A stretch of DNA of 64,000 nt from Synaphobranchus kaupii (Eukaryota; Chordata; Actinopteri; Anguilliformes; Synaphobranchidae): NCBI GenBank assembly GCA_029718625.1, contig CM056383.1:68256349-68320348 (forward strand), written 5' to 3'. Each line of letters opens with the position of its first letter. Positions within the stretch are counted from its first letter, which is position 1. The position numbers and the translations under genes were made by a program. Of the stretch, positions 24,698-37,587 are shown in pieces. The notes below the pieces were generated by a model, which was not told the origin of the DNA, ran no database searches, and was given only the letters and a program-made list of their open reading frames with translations.

Positions 24698-27600
24698 CAG
24701 TGGCGTCACCAGACCTACTTTAGGGGGCATTAGCACCTAAACTTTACTGTAGCCCCCCTACGTATTTTTTAAGCCACTAGTTTTATCATTAGCCTACGTT
24801 TTTTTTTTTTCCAGATTGATTTCACAAAATGCGCCATTGAGACTCCAGAATAATAAGGCACAAGGAGTTTTCCTGTACTTGGACCCAGGGGACTGGCTGG
24901 TGATACCCCTAATCTAGTGCAGCCATTGGTTAGAGTCATAGACTGTATAAAAATATGGACAAAGCCACTGTGACGTCACCCATTACCTTTCCACTTCCTC
25001 GTAAAAACTGAATTGAAGCTCGGAAGTCTTTTTCGCCGGCCGTGTGTACAAACTGCGCCTGCTCCGTGGAGCCGAAGTGACCTTGGCTTGGAGCAGGGTC
25101 AACCGGATATGGCCCGGGCACAGTATGATTGAGAGTTCGGAGTGGAGAAGCCACAGAACTATAAAGCCCACAGAACTATATAAAGCCCATGACCTGACCA
25201 AACCCACCATTTTGCCAAATAAACTTGCGGTAAACTTTCTTAAGTTGCTAATGTTTTATAATATAACATTTAATTTTCATCCTCGATTTTACTGTGTCAT
25301 TTATTTGCATTGGATGTGTGGTATTCGTCACATAATTAACGTTCATTCAGTTATCTTCAATTTATATTCAGCTAACATCAGCTAATTTGATTACCAGCTG
25401 AGCTCGGTAGCCAAGCTAGACGCAATGCATCACCACCATTGCTAACTGCTAATTAACTCGACTGTGGCAGAGCAGTCTGTCACGGTTTGCCGCAGCATGA
25501 AGCCCCATTCTAAAAACTCTTCCAGATAAAGTGGGGATTAAGGTTAGTGGGTTCACACGCTAGCTAAAAGCACAGTAGTAGCTACATCGTAGCTGGCATT
25601 AACTTTCATCTGCATCCTGTAACCTAATCACAAACACTGCAAACATTTACAAACGCAGACTCCGTATTCTTTTCCGATAAATTATTGGTTTTATTTTAAA
25701 CATCCCCGTATTGAGTCAGTACAAACATACCGCTAACACGTTGGCTCTATTCCCCGCACATTTTCGTAATTTTTGGCACCTAAAATGATCCAGGTGTAAA
25801 AATGTCCGGTTAGATTTCTAGCTAGAGCAGCTGGCTAACGTTAGTAAGTAGCTAGCAAACTTATATGGCCAGCCAGCAAGGATTACTTGACAGCAAGGAT
25901 AACTGTTAAATTAAAATGGCTTTCCATAAGCTATCGTTAGCTTGCTAGCTAAATGCTAAAACGACTTACCGTGAGATATCGTTAGCTTGCCAGCTAGCTA
26001 ACCCAGCATTGCTAAGCAATGGTAACGTTCATGACAGGGCAGTACAGGGGGAGTACATAACAGGGGGCTATTGCGTAGGCTACGGGAGCGGTTGGAATAG
26101 CTAAATTAATATCTAAATTGATAAGGTTATACAGGTATGGAGCAATTGATTTGAGATACTTAACCCATAGTTTGGCTGCTTGCTCTGAGACACTGGGCCT
26201 GTAGTGTAGCTGCAACATCCCCTTCTGTCTCATCTTACGAAACAGTATTTTTTTTCGTAGTAGACCAATCATAGCTCGCTCCAACCAAAATGAATATGTG
26301 ATGACAAACATGTTGAAGATGAGCGGGTAAGGCACTCAATTTATTATGCTACGAACTGCGTCCACAAAACAACAGCTTGTTCACGGTAGGCTAGGCTACT
26401 AAGGAATGTTCTCCATCGACTTCCACTCAAATAGAGCGTGTCTCCCTGTCCCAAGCATAGACTGTATAAAAATAGGTCCCGCAGTGGCACCTATTGCAAT
26501 TACATTTTTTTGTGTAAAAAAATTATTGACTGAGTATTTTGACCACATTGCTGCCATTGACTTACATGGGGAAAGACCTATACTGGAGCCAACCGCAGTG
26601 GCGCTAGTGAGCAACGGCACAATGGCCGCTCCCAGCCCAACCAGGAAGTGAGCTTCAAAACGAAAGCCCAGTCTTGGCCCCTTGGTTAGAGTGCAGTGTG
26701 GTGCGCGCACTGAACCGCGTGACCGCGCAATTCAAATGACCGCGAGACGTGGGTTGTAGAAGCTACTGTAAAATCACTACTACTAAAGCTACTGTAAAAT
26801 CACTACTACTACTTGAACTCGGGAGTTCGGTAACAACATGTCAGTAACATTCGTGTAAGTCAGGGCTGCCCAACCCTGTTCCTGGAGATCTATCATCCTG
26901 TAGGTTTTCACTTCAACCCTAATTTGGCACACCTGATTCTACTAATTAACAGCTCAACGAGATCTCTATTCTAGATGTTGAATGAGGTGTGCTTTGTTAG
27001 GGTTGGAGTGAAAACCTACAGGACGGTAGATCTCCAGGAACAGGGTTGGACAGCCCTGGTGTAAGTTGTCCACTTATTCCAGAGGGAGAGGGTTAAAAAT
27101 ATTCAGGGACGTTAACTACGAAAGCGTTTGCTCCATAGGTCTGCTCTCAAGTGCTCAACGTTAGCTGGATCCATACCATAGACTAGACAAAATGACTAAC
27201 CAAGTATGATCAAACTACGGTACGTGCTCCTTGTAGGCTATTCATCAATGCTACTACATTCCACTATTTAGTTATGTTGACCAGCCAGAGTCTACTGTTG
27301 TGTAAAACAACTCGACTATAACTTTGTTTGTATCACGTTAAATCGTGCTTTGATTCTTATGTAGCCTATTATGGGTAGCTAGGCTATAACCGGGTTGGAG
27401 ATATGACTGTAAACTCCTTAGTTTAGTAGAAAAGGCAGAAGTTTCTTCATTATTTATAGCCTATACGTGTATATTGCCGAAACTCCTGGCTCCTATCGCC
27501 TCCCAAGTTCCTAAAATTATTGGTTGAGTTTTAGGTTTTTGAGATGGCCTATTAGCGGTTCCACTGAAATGCCTGAATTTGTGAAGCTTGCCTGTTATTG

Positions 27601-27981
27601 TTATAAATACATTTTGAAATGGAACCCACTTGCTGCATCTGCAACGTGGAGTAGGCTAGCTAGCCTCTCTGGTTTTATGTCCGCAGTTATCTAACGTTAC
27701 TGCGATAGCCTGGATAACAGTTTACAGTGAGATAGATAGCTACGTAGGTAGCTTATTTGACTCATAAATTCTAGTTGATAGACGATGGTATCGCAGCTTA
27801 CATCAGCCCAACCCAATTGCTGTATATCCAAGCAATTCAAAAAAATATTCTTTGCAACAACAATGCCAAATTATTTTAGACTTATTGCTGCGCTCAAAAC
27901 TCATGGGGAACGACCGTTTTGTGGCTGCTTTTTTGAAAATTTCTCTTGGGGGAGAAACATATACCTCTGGTGACACCCCTG
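24698..27981. mobile_element. Non-autonomous hAT-type transposon, 3.28 kb
   Basis: The left end CAGTGGCGTCACCAGACCTA and the reverse complement of the right end (CAGGGGTGTCACCAGAGGTA) match at about 80% of positions. Both begin with CAG, as in hAT elements. The 8-mer ACCACAAG flanks it perfectly at 24690-24697 and 27982-27989. No transposase-length reading frame is present. Internally the phrase CATAGACTGTATAAAAAT occurs twice (about 24938 and 26456), and 26540-26575 resembles 27868-27910, so the interior itself contains duplicated or nested repeats. It also carries a later hAT insertion (26861-27058). The ends and duplication are seen directly; the superfamily follows from the 8-bp duplication and CAG termini. 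Confidence 0.82.
26861..27058. mobile_element. hAT MITE (198 bp) nested in the 3.3-kb hAT element
   Basis: This palindromic element has inverted termini CAGGGCTG and CAGCCCTG. Long arms continue as CCAACCCTGTTCCTGGAGAT on the left and its near-perfect complement on the right. The perfect 8-bp target duplication GTGTAAGT is at 26853-26860 and 27059-27066. It lies entirely inside the 24698-27981 element and is therefore younger. Confidence 0.93.
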
Positions 27982-28579
27982 ACCACAAGTTAAGGCCTTA
28001 GCATCCACAGATACCCTGGGTTTACTAATGCTTTTTTTATTTAACTGTGGGAATCATGTCTAGCAAAGATAAGTCTTACAGACAGTCAAACTTGTTCAAC
28101 AGCAGATGCAAAAATCTTCAAAAACCAAATTGGTTTTTGAAGATGCTTGAATAAAAAAATACAAGATGACATTCAGATATGTATAAATGAAAGGTACTGT
28201 ACATATCAAGTGCAATTATAATTATTATGAAAAACGTTTTTATTTAAATTTAATTTATATACGAGTGAGAGGCTGTCAAACATAGTTCTGCTACAAACAG
28301 ATTTACTCGGACATGACAAAGTGTTGGATTCAATAAAAAAAAAATTAAAAAAAGGATTTACAATTGAATGCACAATTGTTTAGCTTGTGATATACAGGTA
28401 TAACCGAAATATGTAATCAAAACAACTGTTGATTGAGCACTTTTTATAGTCAAAGAAAATTAGACATTTTTAAAGCTATTTCTGCCTCTTTGTTTTTATG
28501 ACTTATATAAAGATACATTTAACTTAGCAGGCACTGCAGGGAAATGTAGGCGTTTTGTTTATTTGAAAGTTTGTTAAAA

Positions 28580-28583
<4 letters not shown>

Positions 28584-28671
<88 letters not shown>
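28584..28671. repeat. (TG)n microsatellite
   Basis: An uninterrupted TG run of about 87 bp. Confidence 0.96.
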
Positions 28672-29439
28672 GGGGGATGGGTGCCTTGTTGATTGGATTT
28701 ATAAGCCAACCATAACTTTCATTTTGATTTCTGATTAATTTCGTTTTGTACTGCCCCTGGGTTGCATTTTTCAAGTTTTTAAATTAAATTTCCAAAATGT
28801 CTTCAACTGCAGCTTATAATTAATGGAACATAGCAATCATAATGATACTATTTTGAATTACACAATTTAAAGATTAATTCTCCATGTGCATTTAAACTTC
28901 AAATGCTCTGTGTTGTGTAACAAAGGAAATTGCATAATTATGTTTCTAGAAATACATTTACGTATGCAAAACGGCAGATATTATACCCATGTATACCATA
29001 TATATGCATTAATAGATAGGGTAGTTTACTCCAGGATGTCAGCAAGATCATTTAGGTTGCGTTGGCTCTGCAGGATCCAGTCTAAGTTGTAAATATTTAA
29101 ATTCCTTAGGCCATTTATACAGGATAATGGAAAAATGACAAATTACTTTTTGTGCAAATTTTGTTGAAGAACTCAATCAAAAACTATGCAGGTAAATACA
29201 GCCAGATTTAATTAATGTAGATGTATTGACATTATAGTAAGTCTTATGCTGCCACCTAGTGGTCATTTAGTGTGAGGTTTTAAGTGTATTTCTAGCATGT
29301 TTTACCTGTCCTCTCGGTCTATACATTAAGAAAAATATTAGTATTTTCCTGTATGTATAGCTTGCAAGACAGAGATAAACAACTACTGATGTTACTAAAA
29401 CTGCTGTAACTACTTCTACTACTCCTACTACTACTACTA

Positions 29440-29467
29440 AATAATAATAATAATAATAATAATAATA
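29440..29467. repeat. (AAT)n microsatellite
   Basis: ACT triplets grade into an AAT-triplet run. A second such ACT/AAT array occurs at about 31408-31463. Confidence 0.9.
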
Positions 29468-29675
29468 TTTTTATTTAATTTACCTTTAATCACAGAGTGT
29501 GTTTGTTTCAGCTGGAATAGCATAAGATGATGAACTTTATTTAAACCTACGGAGTTGAAGCAAGTCTGAAAGCATAAAATGCTTGATTTTTGCCAGAATT
29601 TAAAATTTGGCAGCAGGCCTATCATTTTGACAGAATGAAACTCCCATTAATGTTTCTCTTATATGTGACCATGTG

Positions 29676-30114
29676 GGGGGGTAGGCTTGTTGAGTAGACA
29701 GGATGAAAAAGTCGTTAAGTAGGCTACATTTTCTCTAAACAAAGTATACTTTAAACCCCTGTATGATACACTTACTTCCGGGGTTTCGCTGAATATATTC
29801 ACACTTTTCAAGAAACACACAAACATTTTGGTCGCATAAATATGACGTGAAGCTTAGTTTAAAAAAATGAGGCGCTGCTTCGCTGACGTTTTCCTTCACA
29901 TCCAACAAAAACAACACTTGAAATTGCCACGCAAGGGTGGGACGTCTTACCACACTTCCACAGTACGGTTGGAAAATAGTATTGAGAATATTTTTTTGCG
30001 TACTGCACGTCGCATGCTAAACAGTGCACATTAAACAGTGCACTCCTGCCAGTGAGTGCACTGTACGCAGGAGGCAATAGCAGTAGATATGGCTCTGATA
30101 CGGACACAGCCACT
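29676..30114. mobile_element. Decayed short DNA element ending GGACACAGCC
   Basis: The left part parallels 23140-23270. The right end GATACGGACACAGCC is the reverse complement of the GGCTGTGTCCG-type end seen at 23115. There is no coding capacity. The left boundary is uncertain. Confidence 0.5.
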
Positions 30115-30138
30115 GTCAAAAGGTGCCTAATTTATGTA

Positions 30139-30637
30139 CAGTGAGCACCATAGTTCATTGGACAGTGACATTGTTTGTTGAAGTGCAGGCTGTCAGTTTT
30201 AATTTGAGGGTATTTTCATCCATATCGGATGAACCGTTTAGAAATTATAGAACCTTTTGTACATAGCCCCCCCCCCCCCCCCCCCATTTTTGGGCATTTA
30301 TAGGAGTACCAGAAAATAAGATATCAAGAGTCTTTTGATGTTGTTGGGTCACAGACATCAGGATATCATGGCATGCAAAGGATATGCGACCAACTATTAA
30401 AAATGATTACTTTATTCTACATTATGCTAAACTGTCCAATATTTTTTGATGCCCGAAAATGGGGGGACTATGCACATATGGTTCTATAATTTCTAAACGG
30501 TTCATCCGATATGGATGAAAATAACCTCAAATTAAAGCTGACAATCTGCATTGTATCATTTCAAACTCAAAGCGCTAGAGTACGGAACCAAAATAACAAA
30601 AAATGTGTCACTGTCCAATGAATTATGGTGCTTACTG
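30139..30637. mobile_element. TA-flanked palindromic Tc1/mariner-like MITE (499 bp)
   Basis: The terminal inverted repeats start CAGTGAGCACCATAGTTCAT (left) and, in reverse complement, CAGTAAGCACCATAATTCAT (right). TA dinucleotides flank both ends (30137-30138 and 30638-30639). The arms extend about 170 bp (for example ATTTGAGG, ATCCATATCGGATGAACCG, TTTAGAAATTATAGAACC and their complements). A C run (about 30267-30286) lies in the left arm. The central ~120 bp, from GTACCAGAAAATAAGATATC, is shared with the element at 33063-34189. Confidence 0.85.
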
Positions 30638-31639
30638 TAGTTCTTACAGGTAGATGTTATGCTATAAGTTTTCCACTAGAGGGCAGAAGCACATTTGTAA
30701 ATTCTGCAATATCTCTGCTGTGTTCAGTACTGCATCATCAGATAAATATGTATACTGAATGCATTTTAGAGACAAAACAAAAATGAAAATAAATAAAAGA
30801 CTATATTTTTGTAAGTGATGCAAAAATAAAAAAGGCGTCTGCAGCATGTATCCTCAAATACATTCTGAATGTTTTTTTTCTCCTCCAATATATTGCTGAA
30901 TTCAACTGCCATGTGAAATAGAATTTCAAATAATGAATATGAAATGCATTTAAAAAAAATAAATAAATGCAATAGACTTGCTATTGGTGCATCCGTGTGC
31001 ATATATTCAAATGCTCACAACAAATGGTACTATATCACTATGTAAATGACTTAACTTAAAATGGAGTCTTCCACTGTTGTCTTATTTGTTTGTTTGCTTT
31101 TTCACCCATTAAATGTTCAGCAGAGCCTGACCTGCTTTGATTGATGAAAGGGATTTTGTGTCCATAAATTTTAAGACTACATTTGCAGCTGACAAATAAA
31201 ATAATGACCGTGCTTCTCTTTGGAGCTCTTCAAGACCTTGTAAATGTATTTGGAACTTCCAAGTAAATTCCTTTGCCAGGTGAGCGAGACCTGAAGAATT
31301 GATAGTTGATTGACAGAAGAGTTGAGGCCCCATTTAAACAAATAACTGGCCGCTCTGTCCTTGAGTGGCAAGCAAAAATTAATTTAATTATTATAATTGA
31401 TAATAACACTACTACTACTACTAATAATAATTATAATCACAATAATAATAATAATAATAATAACACAATGTAACGACATGTATAAACAGTCCCTCTTTCT
31501 GAATGTGTTTTGCTGGATTTGGTGTTCATGAGTTCATGCTAGATGCATCGTGATGACTGAAAAATCACTTCCCCTGTTGGTAACTGATATTGATTCAGTG
31601 GACCAAGTGCACTGACCTTAGCAGGGCTATTCGAACAAT

Positions 31640-32716
31640 GATGTCATACGTAGCGCAGTAGCCCTGCCACTTCACTGACAGGATTCTATGTGGTCCGGAT
31701 GGGAAACTCTAAGGGGTTGGGTTCGGAGGACCAGACGCGACTGACAGGGGATCTGAAAGTTGTCCCGCGAAGCGTGAGAAACAACCACTAAAGAAGGAAA
31801 AAGAAATCTGCGAACGGAGTAGAGAGAAATTATTTTTATTTACACAGGGTAGGTTGACTGAGCACACATGCTCTTTTACAGCAACGCCCTGTTAATGCCC
31901 CCCAATTAGCCTAACCTGCATGTCTTTGAATTGCGGGAGGAAACCGGAGTACCCGGAGGAAACCCATGCGGACACGGGGAGAACATGCAAACTCCACACA
32001 GAAAGGTCCCGTCTGGGATTTGAGCCCGGGACCTTCTTGCTGTGAGGCGACAGTGCTAACCACTGCACCACCGTGCCAGCCGAAATAAACAGCAAGGGAA
32101 TATAACTCTCGGTGTACAGCCAAAATATAACAACCCAGATAAGTGGGTGAGAACTCGGTTACGAGCAGAGAAAATAAATAAGGGAAAAGAATCCTGGCAT
32201 AAGCCAAACCAAAAACTACCCCAAATAACAGGGCGAAGCTCGAAGACTCAAGCAGAGAAAAGAAAAGTAAGGCTCTATAACAGTCAAAGAGCTAAGAAAC
32301 AAAAGGCAAATGGGAACGAGGCGAAACCAAGGTACTATCTCAACAGAGATAGGGGAAAGAAAACCAAGGAAGGAAATGAGTGAGAAGGAAAACGAAAACT
32401 CTAAAAGGAAAGAGAACTCCTAATTCACTACGACAGACCCCACGTGTACTTTTAGTAAACGCAAAAAAACAAGTGGTCACCAAATCCTATACCGTCGTTA
32501 CCTGGCTTAGTGAGGCAAGAATGACACAAAAGCACTGGTAGAAGGAAACACAGTGCTTATATAGCCAACAGGAAATCAGAAACAGGTGCGCCAGATAAGT
32601 GCCGGGAAGAGGAAAAGCACGGCATGGCCGGCGGAAAAGTAGAGCAGGAGCGCCCTCTAGCTGCTCCGAGAGGAAGCGTCCGCAGAGTCGCAGAGAAGGC
32701 TGCCAAACCGTGACCG
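31640..32716 (-). mobile_element. Repeat block with TATA motif, possibly an LTR-type or chimeric element
   Basis: On the minus strand the block begins GGTCACGGTTTGGCAGCC (near 32716). It contains GGCTATATAAGCACTGTG (TATA-like, 32557-32567) and continues as A-rich, gene-poor sequence to about 31640. A SINE (31890-32080) interrupts it in the same orientation. The TATA motif and the CAG-rich, high-GC start suggest a retroelement promoter or LTR, but no matching partner, primer-binding site or reading frame was found. The boundaries are approximate. Confidence 0.35.
31890..32080 (-). mobile_element. tRNA-derived SINE on the minus strand
   Basis: Read on the minus strand it has GGCACGGTGGTGCAGTGGTT then AGCACTGTCGCCTCACAGCA (A-box region), a B-box-like GGGCTCAAATCCC, and the body CTTTCTGTGTGGAGTTTGCA, TGTTCTCCCCGTGTCCGCAT, GGGTTTCCTCCGGGTACTCC. 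This is a very familiar, highly repeated fish SINE, of the kind grouped with Mermaid/V-SINEs as I recall. The family name should be checked in a repeat library. Confidence 0.85.
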
Positions 32717-33062
32717 GAAACTGCCTTCTATCGATAGATAAGTGGTAATTATACATCATATTAAGCTTATTTAATTAAAGCATGGAGTTTTGGCTACATT
32801 AACTTTTCATTTTGTCAAAATAAAAATAAAATGTTTTTATACCTAAAATTGTTTCATGTGGAGTTCATAAAGGTCATGGCAAGACATTAGATGCATTTTA
32901 TGTAGACAGGCTTTAGCTGATAAAAGGTGATTCTTATTTTCAAGGTTGTTAACAATAATAGAAAATTCAAAAACAGATAATTTTCCGATTTAATGATTAA
33001 TTTCATTTCGCAATGGCGAACAATGGCATCCGAGCTTGTCTCACCAAGGTAAATGGGAGATA

Positions 33063-34189
33063 CAGTGCCCTCCACTATTATTGGCACCCCTGGTAAACAT
33101 GAGTAAAAAGGGTTATAAAAAATTCACCGTTTGGTGAATGAGCTTAATCTCAGACTGAAAAAATGTGAAAAATCCAACCTTTAATTGAAGTAAATTTATT
33201 AGAAAAATCCCTCATCAAGAAATAATTATTTTTAACAAAACAATGTGTGCCACAATTATTGGCACCCCTGCATTTATATATAGAATAGAGTAATAATTTT
33301 AAATATTTGTGCCATGACTTCCTGATGTCTGTGACCCAACAACATCAAAAGAGTCTTGATATCTTATCTGGTAGTCTTACAAGCGATACTATAATGTCTC
33401 TGCATTTGAATAGATCTCTATGGGAATTGGGGGGTGGAACTAGATTTAGCTGTAAATTACACTGGAACAGTATGGAAACACATGGTTAGCTAAATGGCTT
33501 TAAGTCATCAAGGGTCTGACGTATCAAACAAGCCTTAAATCATCACTCTGCTGCCGGATATACAGTAGCTATGGATGGAAAACTTGAAGGTTTTCTTCTT
33601 CTGACTTATTTTTCCATAGAGTTCAATAGGACAATTTGTCAGGAGAAACAACCCTTCAAGTGATCCATCAATATCTACTGCATATCTGGCAGCAGAGTGA
33701 TGGTTTGAGGCTCGTTTGATACTGCAGACCCTTGAGGACTTACAGCCATTTTACCAACCATGTATTCCATACTAGCTAAATCTAGTCCCGCCCCCCAATT
33801 CCCATAGAGATCCATTCAAATGAGAGACATTATAGTATCGCTTGTAAGAGTACCAGAAAATAAGATATCAAGAGTCTTTTGATGTTGTTGGGTCACAGAC
33901 ATCAGGAAGTCATGGCATGCAAAGGATATGCGACCAAATATTAAAAATTATTACTCGATTCCATATATAAATGCAGGGGTCCCAATAATTGTGGCACACA
34001 TGGTTTTGTTAAAAATAATTCTTTCTTGATGAGGGATTTTTTTTTTCTCATAATAAATTAACTTCCATTAAAGGATGGATTTTTCTCATTTTTTCAGTGT
34101 GAGATTAAGCTAATTCACCAAACGGTGAATTTTTTATAACCCTTTTTACTCATCTTTACCAGGGGTGCCAATAATAGTGTAGGGCACTG
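33063..34189. mobile_element. TA-flanked giant palindromic (fold-back) element, 1.13 kb
   Basis: The left end CAGTGCCCTCCACTATTATT and the reverse complement of the right end CAGTGCCCTACACTATTATT match. TA flanks both ends (33061-33062 and 34190-34191). The two halves are reverse complements over almost their whole length, out to a centre near 33600-33640. Matching blocks include AATTCACCGTTTGGTGAAT, CTGATGTCTGTGACCCAACA, GATACTATAATGTCTC and CATCACTCTGCTGCC. There is no transposase frame. The ends and TA duplication fit Tc1/mariner-type mobilisation. It shares an internal block with the 30139-30637 element. Confidence 0.88.
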
Positions 34190-37100
34190 TATGTGTGTGG
34201 GTGTATACATAGGAGCTGAATTTGTAGTGCGTTTGGAAGCAAATAGGTCACTTTTAGTTTTAAAACAGAACATCTGTGGCCTTAAGGAGAGGTCAATAGT
34301 TTCCGCCAATCCAAAGAATGCTTTTCAAATGACTTGGTATTACCATAAGCTTATGTTGATTTGATTGACCCCACACTATTGGCAAAAGGATAAATCTGTA
34401 CACCACACTCAAGCATTGTCTGTAATTATCTTGGCTGTGTTTGTGCAACCTAGGCAGCTGCATATAATATTTTTCCATCACTCTGGGGTGAGACAGATCT
34501 TCTAAGATGGCCGTACTGTGGGCTGTGTTATGTATGCATTTTCATCCAGAACGTGACGGAGCATAGGTTTTGTTTATTACAAAATATATTTTACATTGAC
34601 CGCAAACCAATATTGTGCAATAAAGAGGGGGGTTCAAAAATCGTAAAGTTTAAAATTTGAATCATAATGTTTTAAGATTGTGGCCATGTGACACAAAGCA
34701 AACGTTCATCACTAACGGAATGCAATATCGCAATGAATCGCTATCCTTCTTTCATATCTTAGCATGTATTTGGATTGCAAGCATTTGACATAAACCATTG
34801 ATCAACATAATTATTTAACATTGGCGTTCCCCTTGTGTACCCATACACAAAGTTATAATGTTGTCATACAGGTGTACTAGGTTTGTATTGGAGCTTTCTC
34901 TGTCAACCATATGTATCATATCTCAACATTATATAGATCACCTGGAAAGTTTTAGGCAGGTCAAACAAACTAAGTATCAGCCTTTTATATTTTCTTAGCT
35001 TTAAGTCCTTTTGTAATTCATATTGATTGCTATTTTTTTTTTTAAAGTGCTGTTTTCACACCTGACCAGTTAATTCCAAAGAGTTTTATAGACGTGGCTA
35101 CTTGTTCACTTGAGCTTTCATTGTTTTTGTTGATGTTTTAAAATGCCAAACCGTGTGTCAACTTCACACAGTGTTCCTATGTTCTGAACACCCTTGATAT
35201 TTGATTTATGTTCATTAAATGCCACAGAAAAACAGCCAATTCACATTCTGCAGAGCACCTTGTTTCTGTCTGCAAACCTCCTCTCTCGAACTATACATAT
35301 ACGGTGTCAAGACTGTAACAACCATCCAATTACACTGATGAAAACAATACATTCAAAAGCAATAACCTTGTTGATGGACCATGGGATGTCAGCTCGGTGA
35401 GCGGATGTATATAGATCGCATGTGCAGCGTATGCGCCCAGATCAGGTCTTAGTAATGCAGTATCCCGGCAAAAAAATGAAATGGATCTGCTTGATCTGAC
35501 AACCAAGCGAGTCAAATACCAGGCGTGTGAGATATAATTATCACATCTTCAACAGGAAGTCGGTTCAAAGAAGTAATTTAAAATTGTCAGTTATCTCATA
35601 CATCTCCTTGATTGCTTTATGGAGGAACTTACTTAAAATCGCTATACAAATCTGTTATAGTCACCTTTTATTAATAGGCTTAGACAAACTAATTTGACAG
35701 ATTTGAGTTAATTTTTTTGATTTTTCCAGCCCCATACCAATCCCATACATCTAAAGTTAGCATTTTCTGTCATATTTGAGGGGGGGGGGGGGGGGGTGGT
35801 TATAATAATAAATAGAAGGTGCGCACATAATAGAAGTCTTTGTTTAGTCCATTGTATGAGAAAATGTTTCCACATTAATATCAACACTGTCAGATAGACC
35901 TCTTTAATAAGTATTACAAATCCTCTATTTCCATTCATAGCCAGGAAAGGATATGAAAAGATATAGAAAAAATCTGGTGTGTGTGTGCATATGGATATAT
36001 GCATTATGTGTGTGTTACTTTGTGGAAACATAACACACTTTGATAGTCAGTTATGCTGATTTATAGAAATGGTGATGTATGATTGTTATAGCTGTTTGTG
36101 CAGTATTATATTTGATATGTATTCTGTACCGTTTTATGAATGGTAATGTCGATTGAATTTGAATGTCGTACTCATTGCCTGGTGTGTGTGTGAGCCGCTA
36201 CCCAGACGGATATGTTAAAACCCTCTCCAAATGGGGACTTTTCCCTTCATCTTTCAGTCTCTTTCACCACATTAAGTGCCTTGGAATGCAATTTATGGTG
36301 ATTGTGTTATATTTTTTTTGCGAATTAGGATTGAATTGGCATGAACTGGGCAAGCTCTGAATAAAATATGGCAATAAAATAGCTATTTCATATTCAGGGT
36401 TGTTTTATGAGTGACAGTGGGAACGGGATGTTTGGAATCAGTACAACATCCTAAATTGGTTTAATCACTATGACACATTATGAAGCGCTAAGCTTTCACT
36501 AATCTGCTAATTCTTTGAGGCGTCTTGTAAGCGTGTGATAGCTGCCATATTTCAAGAATGTAATGGGTTTAATCTTAATGTTTTAATTACTATTTTTTAA
36601 ATAGTTAACAGGCACCGATTACAGACGCAGACCCCAGTTACATTTGTAAGTGCTGTTATTAAAGGCAGCCTTTCAATGCATGCATATACATTCTTGGAAA
36701 TATGTGCTCTATTTTTGGGCCAGGAGTATGCAAATAATTACGTTTACAGTTATTTACAGTATGTAATGTTTATGTGAAGTATATACAGTACATTATTATA
36801 ACAAAATATGTCATGAATGACGATATAGAAGGAAAGATTTAATTATTCTATCTATCCACCAAAGGTATCAGCTGTGATGTTGGTTTAAAGTATTTTGGTT
36901 TAAAACTAGACTTATTTGACATGGAATGAAAGAATACTTGGGGGTGTTACAGGCCTTTGTCTTTCTCCAGATTTATCTGAATATCAGAGTATTAGGGGTC
37001 ACAGACTTCAGCCTTCCGAGGTAAGCTGTGTCCAAATCATTACTGTCTGCTATTATTAATTTCTTTTTGAACACTTCTTCTGATTATTATCAACAACCGT

Positions 37101-37522
37101 GGCAATACGCACATACTAAAAATGCGAGTCACTGTAGTTGTAAAACATTATGTGGACCTTTTGCTGTTTCTAGTTAGTTTATAATAAAAAAGGGAGCAAA
37201 CTAAGTGTTATTAGATGATCATAATTGAGATTATTTTAATGTTTGGTATAGTCACAGTTGTCACAAGGACACTGAAGTCAGCCACCCGATCACTGACGCT
37301 GCCTTCATAGTCTGGTTTAATAGCCGTTGTCATTAAACGGAGCTAATGCACTCAGCCACCCTCTTAAACGTCCTCTTCTACCGCGGCCCCTGTTTATGAG
37401 GACGCGGTCCGTAAATGTGTCGATTAATTTAAATCACCTGGACCACAAAGAGACCTGAATTAACACTGGACTTGCAGATGCGAATTCAAACTGCAAAAAA
37501 AATAAACCTGCGTTCACGTTTC

Positions 37523-37558
37523 ACTCTGGTTTGGTCCTTAGTGTACCATCGGGAACAA
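37523..37558. repeat. Outlying copy of the CTCTGGTCTGGTCCTTAG repeat
   Basis: CACTCTGGTTTGGTCCTTAG followed by TGTACCATCGGGAAC matches the middle unit of the array at 38260-38438. It lies on the other side of the Penelope-like fragment, so the fragment is bracketed by related sequences. Confidence 0.8.
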
Positions 37559-37587
37559 ACAAACACTTTTTAAACAAACACTCACAG

